Assembly (NCBI GenBank): GCA_025024175.1
Contig: QCXZ01000041.1
Span: 26,221,786-26,285,785 of the forward strand
Length of the DNA stretch: 64,000 bases
Direction: 5' to 3'
Origin: Rhyzopertha dominica
Taxonomy: Eukaryota; Arthropoda; Insecta; Coleoptera; Bostrichidae
Shown here: one piece after another, positions 48,692 to 60,449 of the stretch
Numbering within the stretch: the first letter of the stretch is position 1
How the letters are laid out: each line of letters begins with the position of its first letter
Program-made: the position numbers and the translations under genes
The notes under the pieces: model-generated
What the model saw: only the letters and a program-made list of their open reading frames with translations
What the model was told of the DNA's origin: nothing
Databases searched by the model: none

Positions 48692-50876
48692 GACTCCTAA
48701 GATTCAAATTTCAGGCCTGGAATTCTCTACTTACAAATATTTTTTTTGTTTTTTTAACATGGCGTACGATATATATGCACTTCAAGATTCATTTTACGTA
48801 AATTTCAAAAAAGTGATAATACCCAATTATGCGTTAGGTAAGAATTGAACCGAGAACTCTAGAATTTTCGACTAGACTGTTCTAGGACTGTTTCCGTAAC
48901 CTTTAATACGAATGGTGCTGTTGCCAGCTTTATCTAATTTTTCCAAGTTATTGGTAATAGTTAACTATGATGCATGTATGGAGAGCCAATTTTGTGCATC
49001 CGTGCTTTGTTAGTTAACAACTAAGTTACTAGAGAAAAGCAATCTTTTAAAACAATCAAGTTTTGAAGTACTTATTTTTTAAAAGGCTATCTGGTAATTT
49101 TTTAAATTAATATAACAAAAACTTTAGTTGATCAGTGACATGCTGCTACTGGGTTACAATGTGCGGAGTTTAAGATAATACCGGATATCATGACAAATTT
49201 TTGTGACCATTTCTGAAAACATTGATTTGTGCGTATGGGTATTTTTCCGGGTATTTGGCTCAGACTTAGTCAACATAATTCGCGTTCTTTTTATGAACGA
49301 TGTTTGCAAATCATCTTTTACTCTAGATACGCACTTAGTAACGCTAAGAATAATGGCTTGACTAAACTGACGTAAATTATAAACTACTTGCACATTTGAT
49401 ATGCTAATAATTTTCGAATATTATATTTGGCAGTGTTATGTTACTAGAAGTTGGCGTATTTTCAAGTAACTAAATAAAGTTGAACTATTAAGTCTTTCTC
49501 GTAACTAGAAAGATAAATAGTTTTTTTCCTTTTTTTCAACATATTAAAAAATATGGGTAATAGTTAGTGTGTTATGTGTTATGAATTTTAATTAACTTCT
49601 CAGATCACTCAGGTTGGTTGCTGGCAAGTATTATGCCTTTCAATTAGTACAAACTATTCAAAAATTTCTCGATATACAGGCTTTTGGGACCGTTCTAATA
49701 CATAGATACAATCATACCTTAGAAGAGCTGCCGTCCTATTATTTTGAGTATGCTTATATGTAGGTTTTTCACGACTTGACAATTTAAGTTTACACTGCGT
49801 ACTTTTGCATAAAATTTATACAGTACGGCTAATATATTTTTTGCAGAAACGACAATTTTGTACATATAATCAAAAATGAACACTTATTAGGTTTTAGTTA
49901 TTAAAATCAATAAAATCTTATAAATAAATTAATTAATATCCATTCTTTAGCTTCAGAGTCAGTATTATCTTTTAAGTAGGTACATACCAGTATAATAAAG
50001 ATGAAATCATGAAAGTACGTTTCCACTTTTACAGTTTTACATGTTTCTGTGATATTTTAAACAAACAAACCTTCATCATTTATTTCATTACAAATAACAA
50101 AGAATAAAAGTATGCATGCGCCCATAACGATTGGTAGACGCTGAAGAGAGTTTGTAAACATATATCCCAGTTAAGGAAAGGTATAATTCTTTCTATGCAA
50201 GCTTAAGAATACTCGTTGGCTTCATAATGAATGAGAAAGTTCTCACCGCAAAGGTAATTACTGCATTTTACAGCTTGCAGAGTATGAATAAAGGATAATG
50301 TCAGAAACAAGAGTGTATGGTGTAAATAGATAAGTTTATGTACAAAGAACTTTCCAAATTTTTACTTTCATGCGCATTTCAATATTATACCGCAATATAC
50401 TGAGAGATTCCTTAAGAGCATTCGCGCTTGACTGCATTGACATTTCTACAACAATGACTTTTTGAATATTTAAGTACACTTTCTGGTGCAGTAACGAAAT
50501 TACGTTGTTACGTAATAATAAATAAGTGCTCAAATCTTGACTAATTTAATCGCCAAAATGTAACTGCGGTTCTTTTACCTCAATAACAGATAAGCAATTA
50601 CAAATTAGGTTTAATATGACAAAGTTGTCTATAAGTGCAAACATTGTAATGAATATTGGGGTCTAAAGTGCGTCAATAACTTTGATGAGCAATGAGATAA
50701 TTCTATGTAATTCACAGAACTATGAAGCCTAATAATAAGGGTAATCCTTGCATGTCTGATGTTTTTATTTTCATTTTCCTTAAAACTAAAACAATAGTTT
50801 GAAATGTGCGTGCAGCTTGTGAGTCGATTGTTTTGCTGTCAACCGTATATAAATGGTTGAGATATCAACATAATTC
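48692..50876. other. Anonymous intronic DNA
   Basis: AT-rich, no gene, RNA gene or repeat boundary recognised. Confidence 0.45.
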
Positions 50877-51297
50877 ACAATCTACTTTTAACGAAAGAAA
50901 TAATGCTCAACACAACTGAAAACCTATAAGCCAGATGAAACCAAATTCTCACTGATGGTTTTTTAAAAGGATTCCATTGACGTTAAACGCTGTTGCGTTT
51001 ATTGTGCATGATGCAAAATTGATAGCACGATGATATAAATATACGACGTTTTCTTAGCGATTTGCTTTTTTCTCCAGTACTTGGGTGATTAAGAGGCCAA
51101 TAACACCATCTAACTTCAAATAACTAACAATCTACTTTCAACGAAAGAAATAATGCTCAACACAACTGAAAACCTATAAGCCAGATGGAACCAAATTTTC
51201 ACTGATGGTTTTCTATAAGGAATCCATTGACTTTAAACGTTGTGCTTATTGTGCATGATGAAAAATTGATACCACTGTGATATAAATATAAGATGTT
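50877..51297. repeat. Direct repeat pair enclosing a transposase scrap
   Basis: Bases 50877-51050 and 51127-51297 are close direct repeats: ACAATCTACTTT(T/C)AACGA, AATGCTCAACACAACTGAAA, ACCTATAAGCCAGATG and TTGTGCATGATG are shared. The second copy has small deletions. Between them (51054-51126) is a piece of a mariner-like transposase found again at 52805-52880. A tandem duplication or two insertions of one element would explain the pattern. Confidence 0.75.
51054..51126 (-). pseudogene. Mariner-like transposase scrap
   Basis: On the minus strand SYLKLDGVIGLLITQVLEKK can be read. It parallels SYLQLLEGLIDPLITQVLEE in the longer relic at 52632-53290. Only about 24 codons remain. Confidence 0.6.
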
Positions 51298-52631
51298 GAC
51301 CCACTATTAATGTTAATCGCGTTGCAGATCTAGTTCAACCCTCTGGGGCACTTTCTTAGCTTATCAGGCTATTTTCTGGTATAACGTTCTAGTATGACTT
51401 AATATGGTTTGCTCTTCGCATATTTGGTTTGTCTTTGGTGGTCGTGAAGGTGGTACTTAAGCTTTGCTAGAAAAACCGCTAGCATTTGTGTCATAAACCA
51501 CGTCGAATAAAAAAGTGGACAAATACCAACAAGACTGACGCACAATTTCCGTATGTAACATGAAAGGGAGATTACTAGTTTGGAATATTCGTTTCTTATG
51601 CATACATAAAAAATTAGAATAATATATTTCATTATAGGTTCCGATGGGCCGGCGTAATTAATTGTGCCCTTACGTCTCAGTTTTAACTATGTTGTTTACG
51701 TAAAACTTGAACTCGACGTTATGAGTTAGCAGGATTGTTACTGGAAACATTTTTCTGAGCAAATTAAAATAGTCTTCATTTACACTAACGAATAAAGCAT
51801 ACTACATTATATGCGCCTGTAACGAAAAAACTGGCGCTGAAGTAACTTTACCAGGACCGAAATTTAAAACCTTCTGCGAAGTAGATCTAATGCTTACTCG
51901 TATACTTGTAATTTTTCGTAAAGAGCATATAAATATACATATTTTGTAGAATATTACAGCACTCATGTAAGACAACACCCTTTAATTATTATGTAATATA
52001 TTAAGCAGAAACAACAGCAAATGCATATGCAAATACATGTATCTATATACTTAAGGTCTCTAATTTGTACTTTTACCTCTTCGTTAACCGCTATGGATAA
52101 TATCATAGATTCCAAAAGCACAGAACATCCTGCAGTCAACAAGTATCACGTTATAATACACTACTACTTGCTTACAACACAAGCAGATACTATTTATATG
52201 CAACCATTATTTACGTCATGACGGTTTCGTTTAACGCAAACAGTAATGCAGATACTATCAGGTATTAATTGTACCTGAGAACGAATTTGGAAAGTGTAAT
52301 CATAATGCACGACATGGACTTCCTGTAGGTAAGCATATTATGTGATCAATACGAGGATCAATAGTATGTGGATTGTCTATAAAAAGATGTCGAACAACGT
52401 TTTTTGAAAGACAGGTATGTGAATTTAATATGTAATAACTCTCAATCGAGTTCAATATGTAAATGGACTTGCCAATATGTTCTACTGCTACAAAATTTGG
52501 CTCAAATGAATTAAGCAACGGTGTGTTTTACGAACTATTCTAGATACTTGCTGCTTCATTCGCAAATATTATTCATCATTTGATGGTTATTATTTACCTT
52601 TGCTTTTGAATCTAAATATATGAGTTTTTTA
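51298..52631. other. Anonymous intronic DNA
   Basis: Nothing recognisable. The frames at 51399-51632, 52021-52221 and 52300-52518 have no known motif. Confidence 0.4.
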
Positions 52632-53290
52632 TCACCTATTGTCTCTGTGAAGATGCAAACGAAAAAGTAAGTACGTTATGTTATTTGAACCGTGTATAAC
52701 ACAATTTATACTTGACCATGTCCGGGAAAACAAGCATATAGGAAACCGCTTACTTAAATGATAATGGGGAGGCGCTCCATCCTGCTTAAAGAAAAGTTGG
52801 TTTTCTTGGCGATTTGCGTCTTCTTCCAGTACTTGGGTGATTAAGGGGTCAATAAGTCCTTCTAACAACTGCAAATAACTATCAAAAGTCAAATGCATTA
52901 AAAAGTTGTTTGCCCAGAATGTCTGACCAAACATTCAGTTATTATGTTCACTTCACAGTTCAATGTAAATCTACTTTTATCAGACAAAAAATTTGGTAAA
53001 ATTAATAAGGTCATTCCTCAAATCCTCAGTAAAGTTTTATCAAAACTTTTCATCTGGAACACCATCATTTTACCATTAGAAAAGTTTTATCTTCTGTGGA
53101 TGAAACCTATGGTTTAGATCAATATGATAAACACTATTTTGCGCCATTTTTCTCACAGGCTGCTTTTTATATATTAAAATATGACCAAGAGTAGCCAGCA
53201 CATCATTTCGGATTGGATACTCAGGTTTTCGTTTGTAATAGAACCCGTTTTCTCAAATTCGCAATTACCCTAGTCATGTACATGACGACT
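52632..53290 (-). pseudogene. Mariner-like transposase relic (B)
   Basis: Minus-strand pieces in order are: YYKRKPEYPIRNDVLATLG (about 53250-53190), part of the DNA-binding region; NSVYHIDLNHRFHPQKIKLF (about 53145-53085); SRFTLNCEVN (about 52965) near the first Asp block; then the frame 52934-52632 with SYLQLLEGLIDPLITQVLEE and FFKQDGAPPHYHL. QDGAPPH holds the second catalytic Asp of Tc1/mariner-superfamily transposases. Frameshifts separate the pieces, and the third catalytic block is lost after 52740. It lies in the intron upstream of the exon at 56372, in the opposite orientation to the host gene. Confidence 0.7.
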
Positions 53291-54000
53291 AACTTGTTGT
53301 TCCAAAATATCAAAGAGAAGGAATCTCCTTAACGACTTAGTAAGAGAGGAATTCTGGGGAGGAGGAGAAATAATACCTATAACCCTATAAGGCAAACATA
53401 ATAAATTGGAAAATCGGAGTTCACATGTAGGATGGAGACACCATAAAATTACGCCCTTCTGATAATGGAGAAAGCGGAGAAGCAGCGGACGAAGTGAATA
53501 TTTCTATGTCTACGTGTCGACTGAGCTGTGACACAATCAACGCCATCTATGGACCAGAGTAGCAGGCATGCAGACACTCCAATCCATTAGGTAGTGATTC
53601 TAGTAACCGATAGATGGTTGGGATTTTCAAGCTTAGAACAACACAGGAACAGTCCAGAAACATCTAAAAAGATGGTGTAGGCGGAAGATACCCTAAATAT
53701 AGCGCGGGCTGGCGATTACCGGGAAGCCTGAAGTCTGATTAAAAAAAACAGTGACGCAAGCGAGAACTTAGCAAACAGAGCAAACCAGGTGTTTTAGTGT
53801 TCTAAGTGCTAGTGAGTGTAATATAGTGTTCTGAACAGTGCTTTATTGAAATAGTAGTGTTTTGAACTGTTTGTACATAAGTTTAGTGTATTTAGTTCTG
53901 GTATTTAAATACAGGAAGTTAAGTCAGGAATCCGCAACTTTCCAGCCCGTACTCCTAATAATATAGTATACAGAAAACAATGGCGGCTGGTAGCATTTTT
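53291..54000 (+). other. Possible LTR-like promoter sequence
   Basis: A GC-richer stretch contains AATATAGCGCG (about 53696), AGTCTGATTAAAAAAAA (about 53732), and then a series of TTAGTGTT-like units to about 53890. The same pair, AATAAATAGCGCG then CAGTCTGATTTGAAAAAA, occurs near 55766-55799. Such layouts occur in retrotransposon LTRs, but no ends or second copy could be defined. Confidence 0.3.
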
Positions 54001-55745
54001 ATCTGGCGTGGGCGCTGATTGAATAATACAAAAAATATTCCTATTTTAAATACTTTTCCTTTTATTTCTTAGAAATGTCCAGTTATCATCGCCACCAAAC
54101 AACAAACAAACAAAACAAAAAATCAAATAGCTTAATTACTGAACGATAATAATTTATGGAATCAAATAGAAATTGTATAATGATAAATTTACCACCTTCA
54201 TCCGAAATGTAGATTTGATAACATTTCTCAATCCATTCATACTATACAATTTGGTTACAATTTGAACGATGGTGTTCCGCAATGACAATAACTGAAAATT
54301 TCAGTAGCTAAGCAGTTTCGTTAAAATTTTACCAAATACAAGCAAAAAGCAGCTTCAAAATGATGTGTGAAGGGGTGGCCCTGATGGGTTGCAGAAATAT
54401 CTTTGAAACCAAGACAAAATTAGGTCCTTCTTCAAGTTAAAATTGACCAGTTTCAGCATTTTTCTAACATGAACAATATCGGAAATTTGACAAGGTGCAA
54501 AATTTTAATTGGGGCATCCTGTACATGTACGTTGATGCAAAAATTAATGGAATCTCTTTATTCAAGAACTCATTAGATAAGATCGTGTTGTGGTTTTTGC
54601 TTAGCAAAAAGTTATTAGTAATAAGAACATGAATTGGTATTTCGTTGAAAATACTTTTATTGAGAATAGTTTGCTGAAGTCTATTTGAAGCCAATCACCG
54701 TTTCATTAATTCTAACACTGACTGTACGTACGAAAGAATATTGTAGTAGTTAAATAATTTTCCATCGTTCCCCATGTGTGAGAGATGTGGAAAAGATGTA
54801 CATAAAATGCCCCTACACATACCTAGTAAATTCTTACACCAAGTGCCACTATAGTAGGAATACCATACCTGATTTTACAACGAAGCAATGAACTTAAACA
54901 ATGGGTTAACTTGAAATGGGTGAAGATGGCTGGACTGGTAAAGACCGACTTCATCGATCGATGTTGTCAATTGTTATAAATAGTCAGTGCTGGAAGTAAG
55001 TAGGTATACTATAGCATCATTATTACCAAGATCTAACGCTCGAAATGTAAAACCTTTTTTAAGGTTTTGTAAAGACTGATGAAATATTCAAAAGCCCCTT
55101 TTGGAAACATTTCGGAGCCATTTTTGCCGACTTCGGACCAGCAAAATCACTGCTGACGATATGAGCTTAATAATTTCTGCAATCGCTTCGGGAACTGAAA
55201 TATCGTTGAATGCACAAAAACAAATTACGGGCGACTTAGGTTTAAAAAAAAAACAAAAATGTGGATTCCTACTTATTGACAGTCGCACAAAAGGAAACCT
55301 TCGAATTTGGAACAAGGGTTTTGACAAGACATCAGATACGAGAGGTTTTGGTGCTAGTCACTGATTTGGATTTCTATTTGTCGAACTATAGTTATCAGTT
55401 TCTGCTAAATTACACAAGGTTTTACAGTTTCTCTTAAAACTTGGTAATAACGGTACTTCTACTTTCTGCTCTGACACATCGCTATTGACAATAAAATCGA
55501 TCGACGGAGTTAAATGAGTTCTCTTTAGGTTAGTAAATGTTATTAATAACTCATTAATAATAACATGGTAAATAAAGTAATAATGTAGGGAAACCAGTGC
55601 TTACGAATTAAGCAACCAGACTGATGATTGATGAATGACAAGCATCGCGCATGGCCCATGGCGTTCTTTTTATCGATCGAATCAAAGGTTCTCGAATCAA
55701 CGCGAAGGTCATCGAAGATTGTAGACCAATCGCGATGCTTGGAAG
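54001..55745. other. Anonymous intronic DNA with one MITE-like end
   Basis: GGGGCATCCTGTA at about 54511-54523 resembles the tip of a Tc1/mariner-type miniature element, but its partner was not found. Frames at 55088-55364 on opposite strands overlap and have no known motif. Confidence 0.35.
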
Positions 55746-55752
55746 CCTCTCA

Positions 55753-55800
55753 TATAAAGGGTAATAAATAGCGCGCGAAATCAGTCTGATTTGAAAAAAG
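55753..55800 (+). promoter_or_regulatory. TATA box plus initiator, promoter-like
   Basis: CATATAAAGGG at about 55752 is followed about 29 bp later by AATCAGTCTG, whose TCAGT matches the arthropod initiator consensus. Spacing and both elements fit a focused core promoter. It could belong to an LTR, given the similar block near 53.7 kb, or be an internal promoter of the host gene about 590 bp upstream of the exon at 56372. Confidence 0.45.
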
Positions 55801-56371
55801 GTGTAGCAAGGCGATTCAAGTGTTATATTGCATTTCAGAGGTACTACAGTGAAGTGTTGGAACAGAAGTGTATTAAACTACTGGTATTTGAACTTTGATG
55901 TATTTCGGTACTGGCGCATAAATTAAGACAATTAAGTTATAAACCGTATATATCGGATCCATACATGTAATACTATAAAACATACCATCTATACATACAT
56001 ACAACTTTACAACACTTGTGTGATTTGCCTGTTTTTACTCGTACCTATTGCATGTCGTATGAAAATTATTATAATAAAAGAATTATGAAAATGGAGTACT
56101 TATGTACCGATAAAATATCAGTATTGAGGAAAAAAGCAATTTTGAATTAGAAACACTCCTTTTCTGTTTCTTAGTTTCAGAAAAAAATTGATTACTTATG
56201 ACTGTTTTGAATATAGTATACATAAAACCACGTCGGATCCTGACGGCATTAAATGTCTTGCAATTAAAATAATGCAAATACTATTAGATATGCAGCTGAA
56301 ATTGTCCAAGTAATTTTGATGAGATCATTTCGGTCATACACCCCATACAGTACAAAAAACATTTTTTACAG

Positions 56372-56533
56372 ATAGAACGAGAGGTTGTCATCTCAAGCAC
56401 CGACAAGAATACCAAGATTCCCATTCTGCACGATTATATGAAAAGAACCAAAGCTGCAATGATAGCTCCTGACGTGCCTCCTAAACAAATGGCAGCATGG
56501 ACTGTGCAAGGCCCAACCCTCGCTCCGGATCAG
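56372..56533 (+). CDS. Host gene, basic coding exon
   Basis: The acceptor ATTTTTTACAG ends at 56371 and the donor GTTTGT starts at 56534. The 54 codons are fully open in phase 0 at both ends. They read VVISSTDKNTKIPILHDYMK, then RTKAAMIAPDVPPKQMAAWT and VQGPTLAPDQ. This peptide is well ordered in composition (basic, with a short helix-prone piece followed by proline turns) and does not look like a chance frame, because its length is an exact codon multiple between two good splice borders. I could not name the family. It joins without frame conflict to the exon at 59379, and to the exon ending 44589. Confidence 0.75.
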
Positions 56534-57179
56534 GTTTGTATACACTGTTAATTTTCACTATCAGGTCAAGAACCAACAAATCGTATGCTTATTATTGGTT
56601 ACCGGACACTACTGCACGGTACGATTTAAAATTCCTTCGTCGTTGTCGACAACGCTCCTCCAGTTAAGATGTGAATGCTTAAGGACGCGTGTTCAACATC
56701 TGTCTACTCACTGTGGTTGTCAATTAAATCACACCAATATAGCTATGAATAACGATCAATTTATTGGCTCATTTTTTCTTATTCTTCCGCAAATAAGTAT
56801 ATTCATCAGACTACTCGAAACTTTGTCCGATGGAAAGCAACACCAGTGAAAATAAAACATTTATGTAGTTCATTTACTACGGATGGCTATTGATACAAAG
56901 GTGCACAAAAAACGCAGGTGAAGCAATATACCTTCAAGAAGGAACTCCAATGTATCAGAACAGAGCGTCCTGTTATTTCTATAGCATTTAAGCGCAATAC
57001 TGCGTGGTGCCATGGGTCCAAGAGACTTTACATGTGGTAGACCACCAAATATCTGTTTCAACGTGACAATGACTGCAGTTAACCGAGTCTCATTTTTATG
57101 TCAGCACATATTGAACGTACAAATGTGAATAATTATGTAATTATACTATGTAGTATCAGCGAATAGCAATTTTTAAAAC
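56534..57179 (+). other. Intron of the host gene
   Basis: Intronic DNA before the LINE relic. The frame 56595-56849 is not recognised. Confidence 0.5.
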
Positions 57180-58600
57180 TCCCGTAAACCTTGGACGTAA
57201 TATCCCAGTTTATGATCTTGTGGATATGAATCAAAAGGTTTTTAAATTTACATATGAATTTAATGTATTATGTCCAAGCATTGTCACTTCACGTATTAAA
57301 AAAAGAAAGCTCCTTGGTTAACAAATAATTTAGTTTTTATGATATGGCTACGTGCTAAAGCCTTGGGTACGTTTAGAAATAAAGGAGGACCTGCGAGGTA
57401 GAATATTTAAAATATTTGCACAATCTTGTCATAGCTGCCATTAATAGAAAAAAGGGCATATCTAAGGCATAGAATATCAAATAATTTTATTTTTACTAGA
57501 CTTTTCTAACGCGTTCGATACCCTGAATCATGAATTACTTCTCTTTATATTATTATACTCGTAGTTTGTTTATATTATCAGGGTGTCAGTCGCAATAAAT
57601 TACAAATTCTTTTAACTACACAAAGCTATATTATATTGGCAAAGGAAAATCTGCTTTGAAATTATTTCAGCTATTTGACGTATAGGGTACAATCATTTAA
57701 AATAAGATTTCATTGTTCTAATGCATTAAATGTTGTGCGGGGTGTACCACAGGAATCTGTATTGGGTATAATTTTGTTTGTTATATACACCTCTGTTCTA
57801 ATTAAAACCATGAAGTACTGTACATAAGTATCACCTCTACGCAGATGCTTATTTATTCCATTCCAACTGAAAGTGTCGATACGGCTGTTGTGTGCATTAA
57901 TTCTGACCTTTCTACCTTCTTTGAGGCGGCAACCGATCACTCATTAGTTCTTAATGCAAGCAAATCCAAGTTGACACTCTTTGATAAAATGTTTGATGCG
58001 GGGGTGAGGAAGAGATGGTACGAGAAGATCCAAATTAGAACTGGAAGTGACATTTTGGAATTTGGTGAGTCGTCAAGAAATTTAGGTTTGAAAATGGACA
58101 CTAAGTTGAGATTTTCTGAGCATATTAGAAACTGTGTACACACAGCATACATGAACTTAAAACAAATTTATTCTATCAGAAAATTAATTAATTAGAAACA
58201 AAATTATTGCTTTGGCTGCTGACATTCGGGGGATACAGAACTTTTGTATTCGACTTGTTTCGCATAAGCTTAGCATGAAGGAGAAAATGTTTTACCACTC
58301 AACTAGTCTACATAAAAAATTATTAAACGAAAAAGTACCACCATATTTGTATCAAAAAATTAGATATAAGACGAATGTACGCAACGTGAATATGAGGCAT
58401 AAAGATATTTTAGATATACCTTGTCATAAATATGTCTTTTTATGAGAAGCTTCACATACATTGTGAGTCGTGTTTGCAACGCTATACCGTTGTGTATTAA
58501 ACTGCTTTCTGGTCGTAAATTTAGGAAATCACTAAAACTGTGGTTTTCTCGTTGCCCTGACCTGACGTGGTATCGATAGTCTATCCTGATGCTCAGCAGC
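57180..58600 (+). pseudogene. Decayed LINE in the host intron
   Basis: + strand pieces run in order: RIKKRKAPWLTNNLV (about 57296-57340) with RAKALGTFRNKG (about 57350), from the linker between endonuclease and RT; LLDFSNAFDTLNHELL (about 57497-57545); GVYHRN near 57740, a degraded VPQGS box; then a long intact stretch (57845-58195) with YADAYLFIPTESVDTA just upstream, DHSLVLNASKSKLTLF, and LGLKMDTKLRFSEHI. The C-terminal part (58212-58445) reads VPPYLYQKI and VNMRHKDI. This is the usual order of a CR1/jockey-type reverse transcriptase. It has several frame changes. The end lies close to the (ATT)n tract at 58674. Confidence 0.75.
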
Positions 58601-58673
58601 TATGCATTTATTATTTTAATTTTCGCGGTTAAGTGGAAGAGCAGAGGCTGCAATTATTATTTATCATCATTTA

Positions 58674-58674
58674 C

Positions 58675-58764
<90 letters not shown>

Positions 58765-58771
58765 TATTATT
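58674..58771. repeat. (ATT)n microsatellite
   Basis: About 95 bp of almost pure ATT/TAT units with one ACT interruption. Its position just after the LINE relic suggests that it may have grown from the LINE's 3' tail. The poly-Ile/Tyr open frames across it are artefacts. Confidence 0.9.
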
Positions 58772-59378
58772 TTTATACATTTTGCAAAAATCTCAACAAT
58801 GAAAGAACAAGGTGTATTATTTGTTCTAAAAAGCAAAATGTGAATACAAAATGACTACATTCTAAAATACCGAAACTTAAACTACAGCTAACTTGAATTG
58901 AATTAATTAAATCAAATTCACCAATCAAAGGCAAACGACCACACTGCTTTTAAATAATTTATCTGACATTTCAAGGATCTGCGCTGGTCTGATAGAAGTT
59001 CACGTCATTAAAATTCATTATACAATACCGATGGTATTTTGTGCATTATAAAGTACTATATTTATAAATACAGTCGCACAATTAAGTACATCCTTCACAA
59101 GTTAAACACTTTTGCGTGTTTTTTTATTGTGTATTCCGCTGTTTGATTGCTCTGCGGCGAAGAGATATTATCTACAGGAATTGTTTTATATTCACCACAA
59201 TTGCCGGTGTCCCGTAGTACGTGTATATTCTTCAGTACTGATCCACACTTTGTACAGAACGCTGTGAATCCTTGTTATTTGTGAGAAATGGTTGAATTCA
59301 ATGTTAATTCTGAGGTTGGATAAAATGTATACTTCATTTGACGTATTTTTCTTAATTTAGTGATTGTTTTCTTTACAG
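58772..59378 (+). other. Intron of the host gene
   Basis: AT-rich DNA ending in the pyrimidine-rich acceptor GATTGTTTTCTTTACAG at 59378. No gene. Confidence 0.55.
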
Positions 59379-60167
59379 ATTCACACGGGTCACGTCCAGA
59401 TGGCACAACCATCGCAGCCCGATCAAAACGGTTCTGTCTATCGAAGTACGGGTTTTCATCCGTCCCATGATTACTATAGCAGTCACCAACTAAACAATCC
59501 GTCCACAGGAGCCGTACCAAGGTCTTCTTGGCATGGAGACCCATCCAGATTGAATCCACAACAATCCGAAGAAATAGGCTCTCACTCCCAATCCGTTAAT
59601 ATCCAGATGGAGCCCAACAAAGAAACCAACCAGAAAGACTCCAACAATAAGAATTCTAAATCCATGACGAAAACTTACCACACCATTAAAGATATAATAT
59701 CAAGTCGATTTAAAAGCAACAAGGACAACGATGATAAATCTGAAGAGGTAGGCTTAAACAATTGTGAAAGTATGCGGAAAAGTGGCAGAAGCATCGACGA
59801 TAGAGAGAAGCAAACGGTAGGGGAGCAAGGAATATACGGGAGACCTAGAACTGATCAAAACATTGCTCATCAACAGCATCAGTACAATCAGCATGTAATA
59901 CAACAGCATTTGATTGCTCAACAAGCTATGCAAGCACAGCAGCAGTACCAAGCCGCTCAGCAATTCAAGAATCAACAAAATGAGTCATCCGGTCAACAAC
60001 ATCTCACGCATGCCAAATCTCAAGAGATACTCACAGCAAGAGCAGATGAACAGAAGTATTACCAAAATGCGTGCGGCTCCGCGCCTCAAAGGCCGATAAA
60101 TAGATACGGAATGCAGCAGCTGCAAGCACAGAGGGATTCTAATTACATGTCGGTGCTCCAAAGTCAA
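59379..60167 (+). CDS. Host gene, large Ser/Asn- and Gln-rich exon
   Basis: A 263-codon open exon between the acceptor TTTTCTTTACAG (ending 59378) and the consensus donor GTAAGT (60168), phase 0 at both ends. The first third is Ser/His/Asn/Pro-rich. In the middle is KTYHTIKDIISSRFKSNKDN, an amphipathic, basic, possibly conserved motif (about residues 97-116 of the exon). The last third is a Gln-rich tract (HQQHQYNQHVIQQHLIAQQA, continuing) that is likely disordered or coiled-coil. No enzymatic domain is visible. The composition suggests a cytoskeletal or junctional adaptor, but I cannot assign a family. The shadow frames on the opposite strand (59275-59559, 59490-59681, 59754-59978) are by-products. 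The gene continues past 60167, but no further exon was recognised before 64000. Confidence 0.85.
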
Positions 60168-60449
60168 GTAAGTACTTTTCAACTGTCCAACTTTTTTTAC
60201 ATTTACTAGCGTTAGATTTCTTGTAAAGATCTCTAAGCATATGTTTTTGTCAGTTTGATTACATACATCGTGAATTTGAATTTATCTATGGTAATCACAG
60301 TAACTAGCAGAGCTAGAAAAAACTGAATTACGGTTTTATGAGGACACTTTTATTCGCCTTTTGGTTTTTATAAATGCTCCCAAATTTTATACTGACCAAA
60401 TTCTTTAATTGCTTATAATTTTGTTACGAAGTAGCCGCACAAAAGAATG
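60168..60449 (+). other. Intron of the host gene
   Basis: AT-rich DNA after the GTAAGT donor. Nothing recognised before the mariner-like element. Confidence 0.5.

Noticed and set aside
58589..58854. Open frames encoding poly-Ile and poly-Tyr
   Set aside because: They are translations of the (ATT)n microsatellite.
59275..60182. Minus-strand frames over the Gln-rich exon
   Set aside because: Antisense by-products of the + strand exon; Gln codons read as Leu-rich on the reverse.
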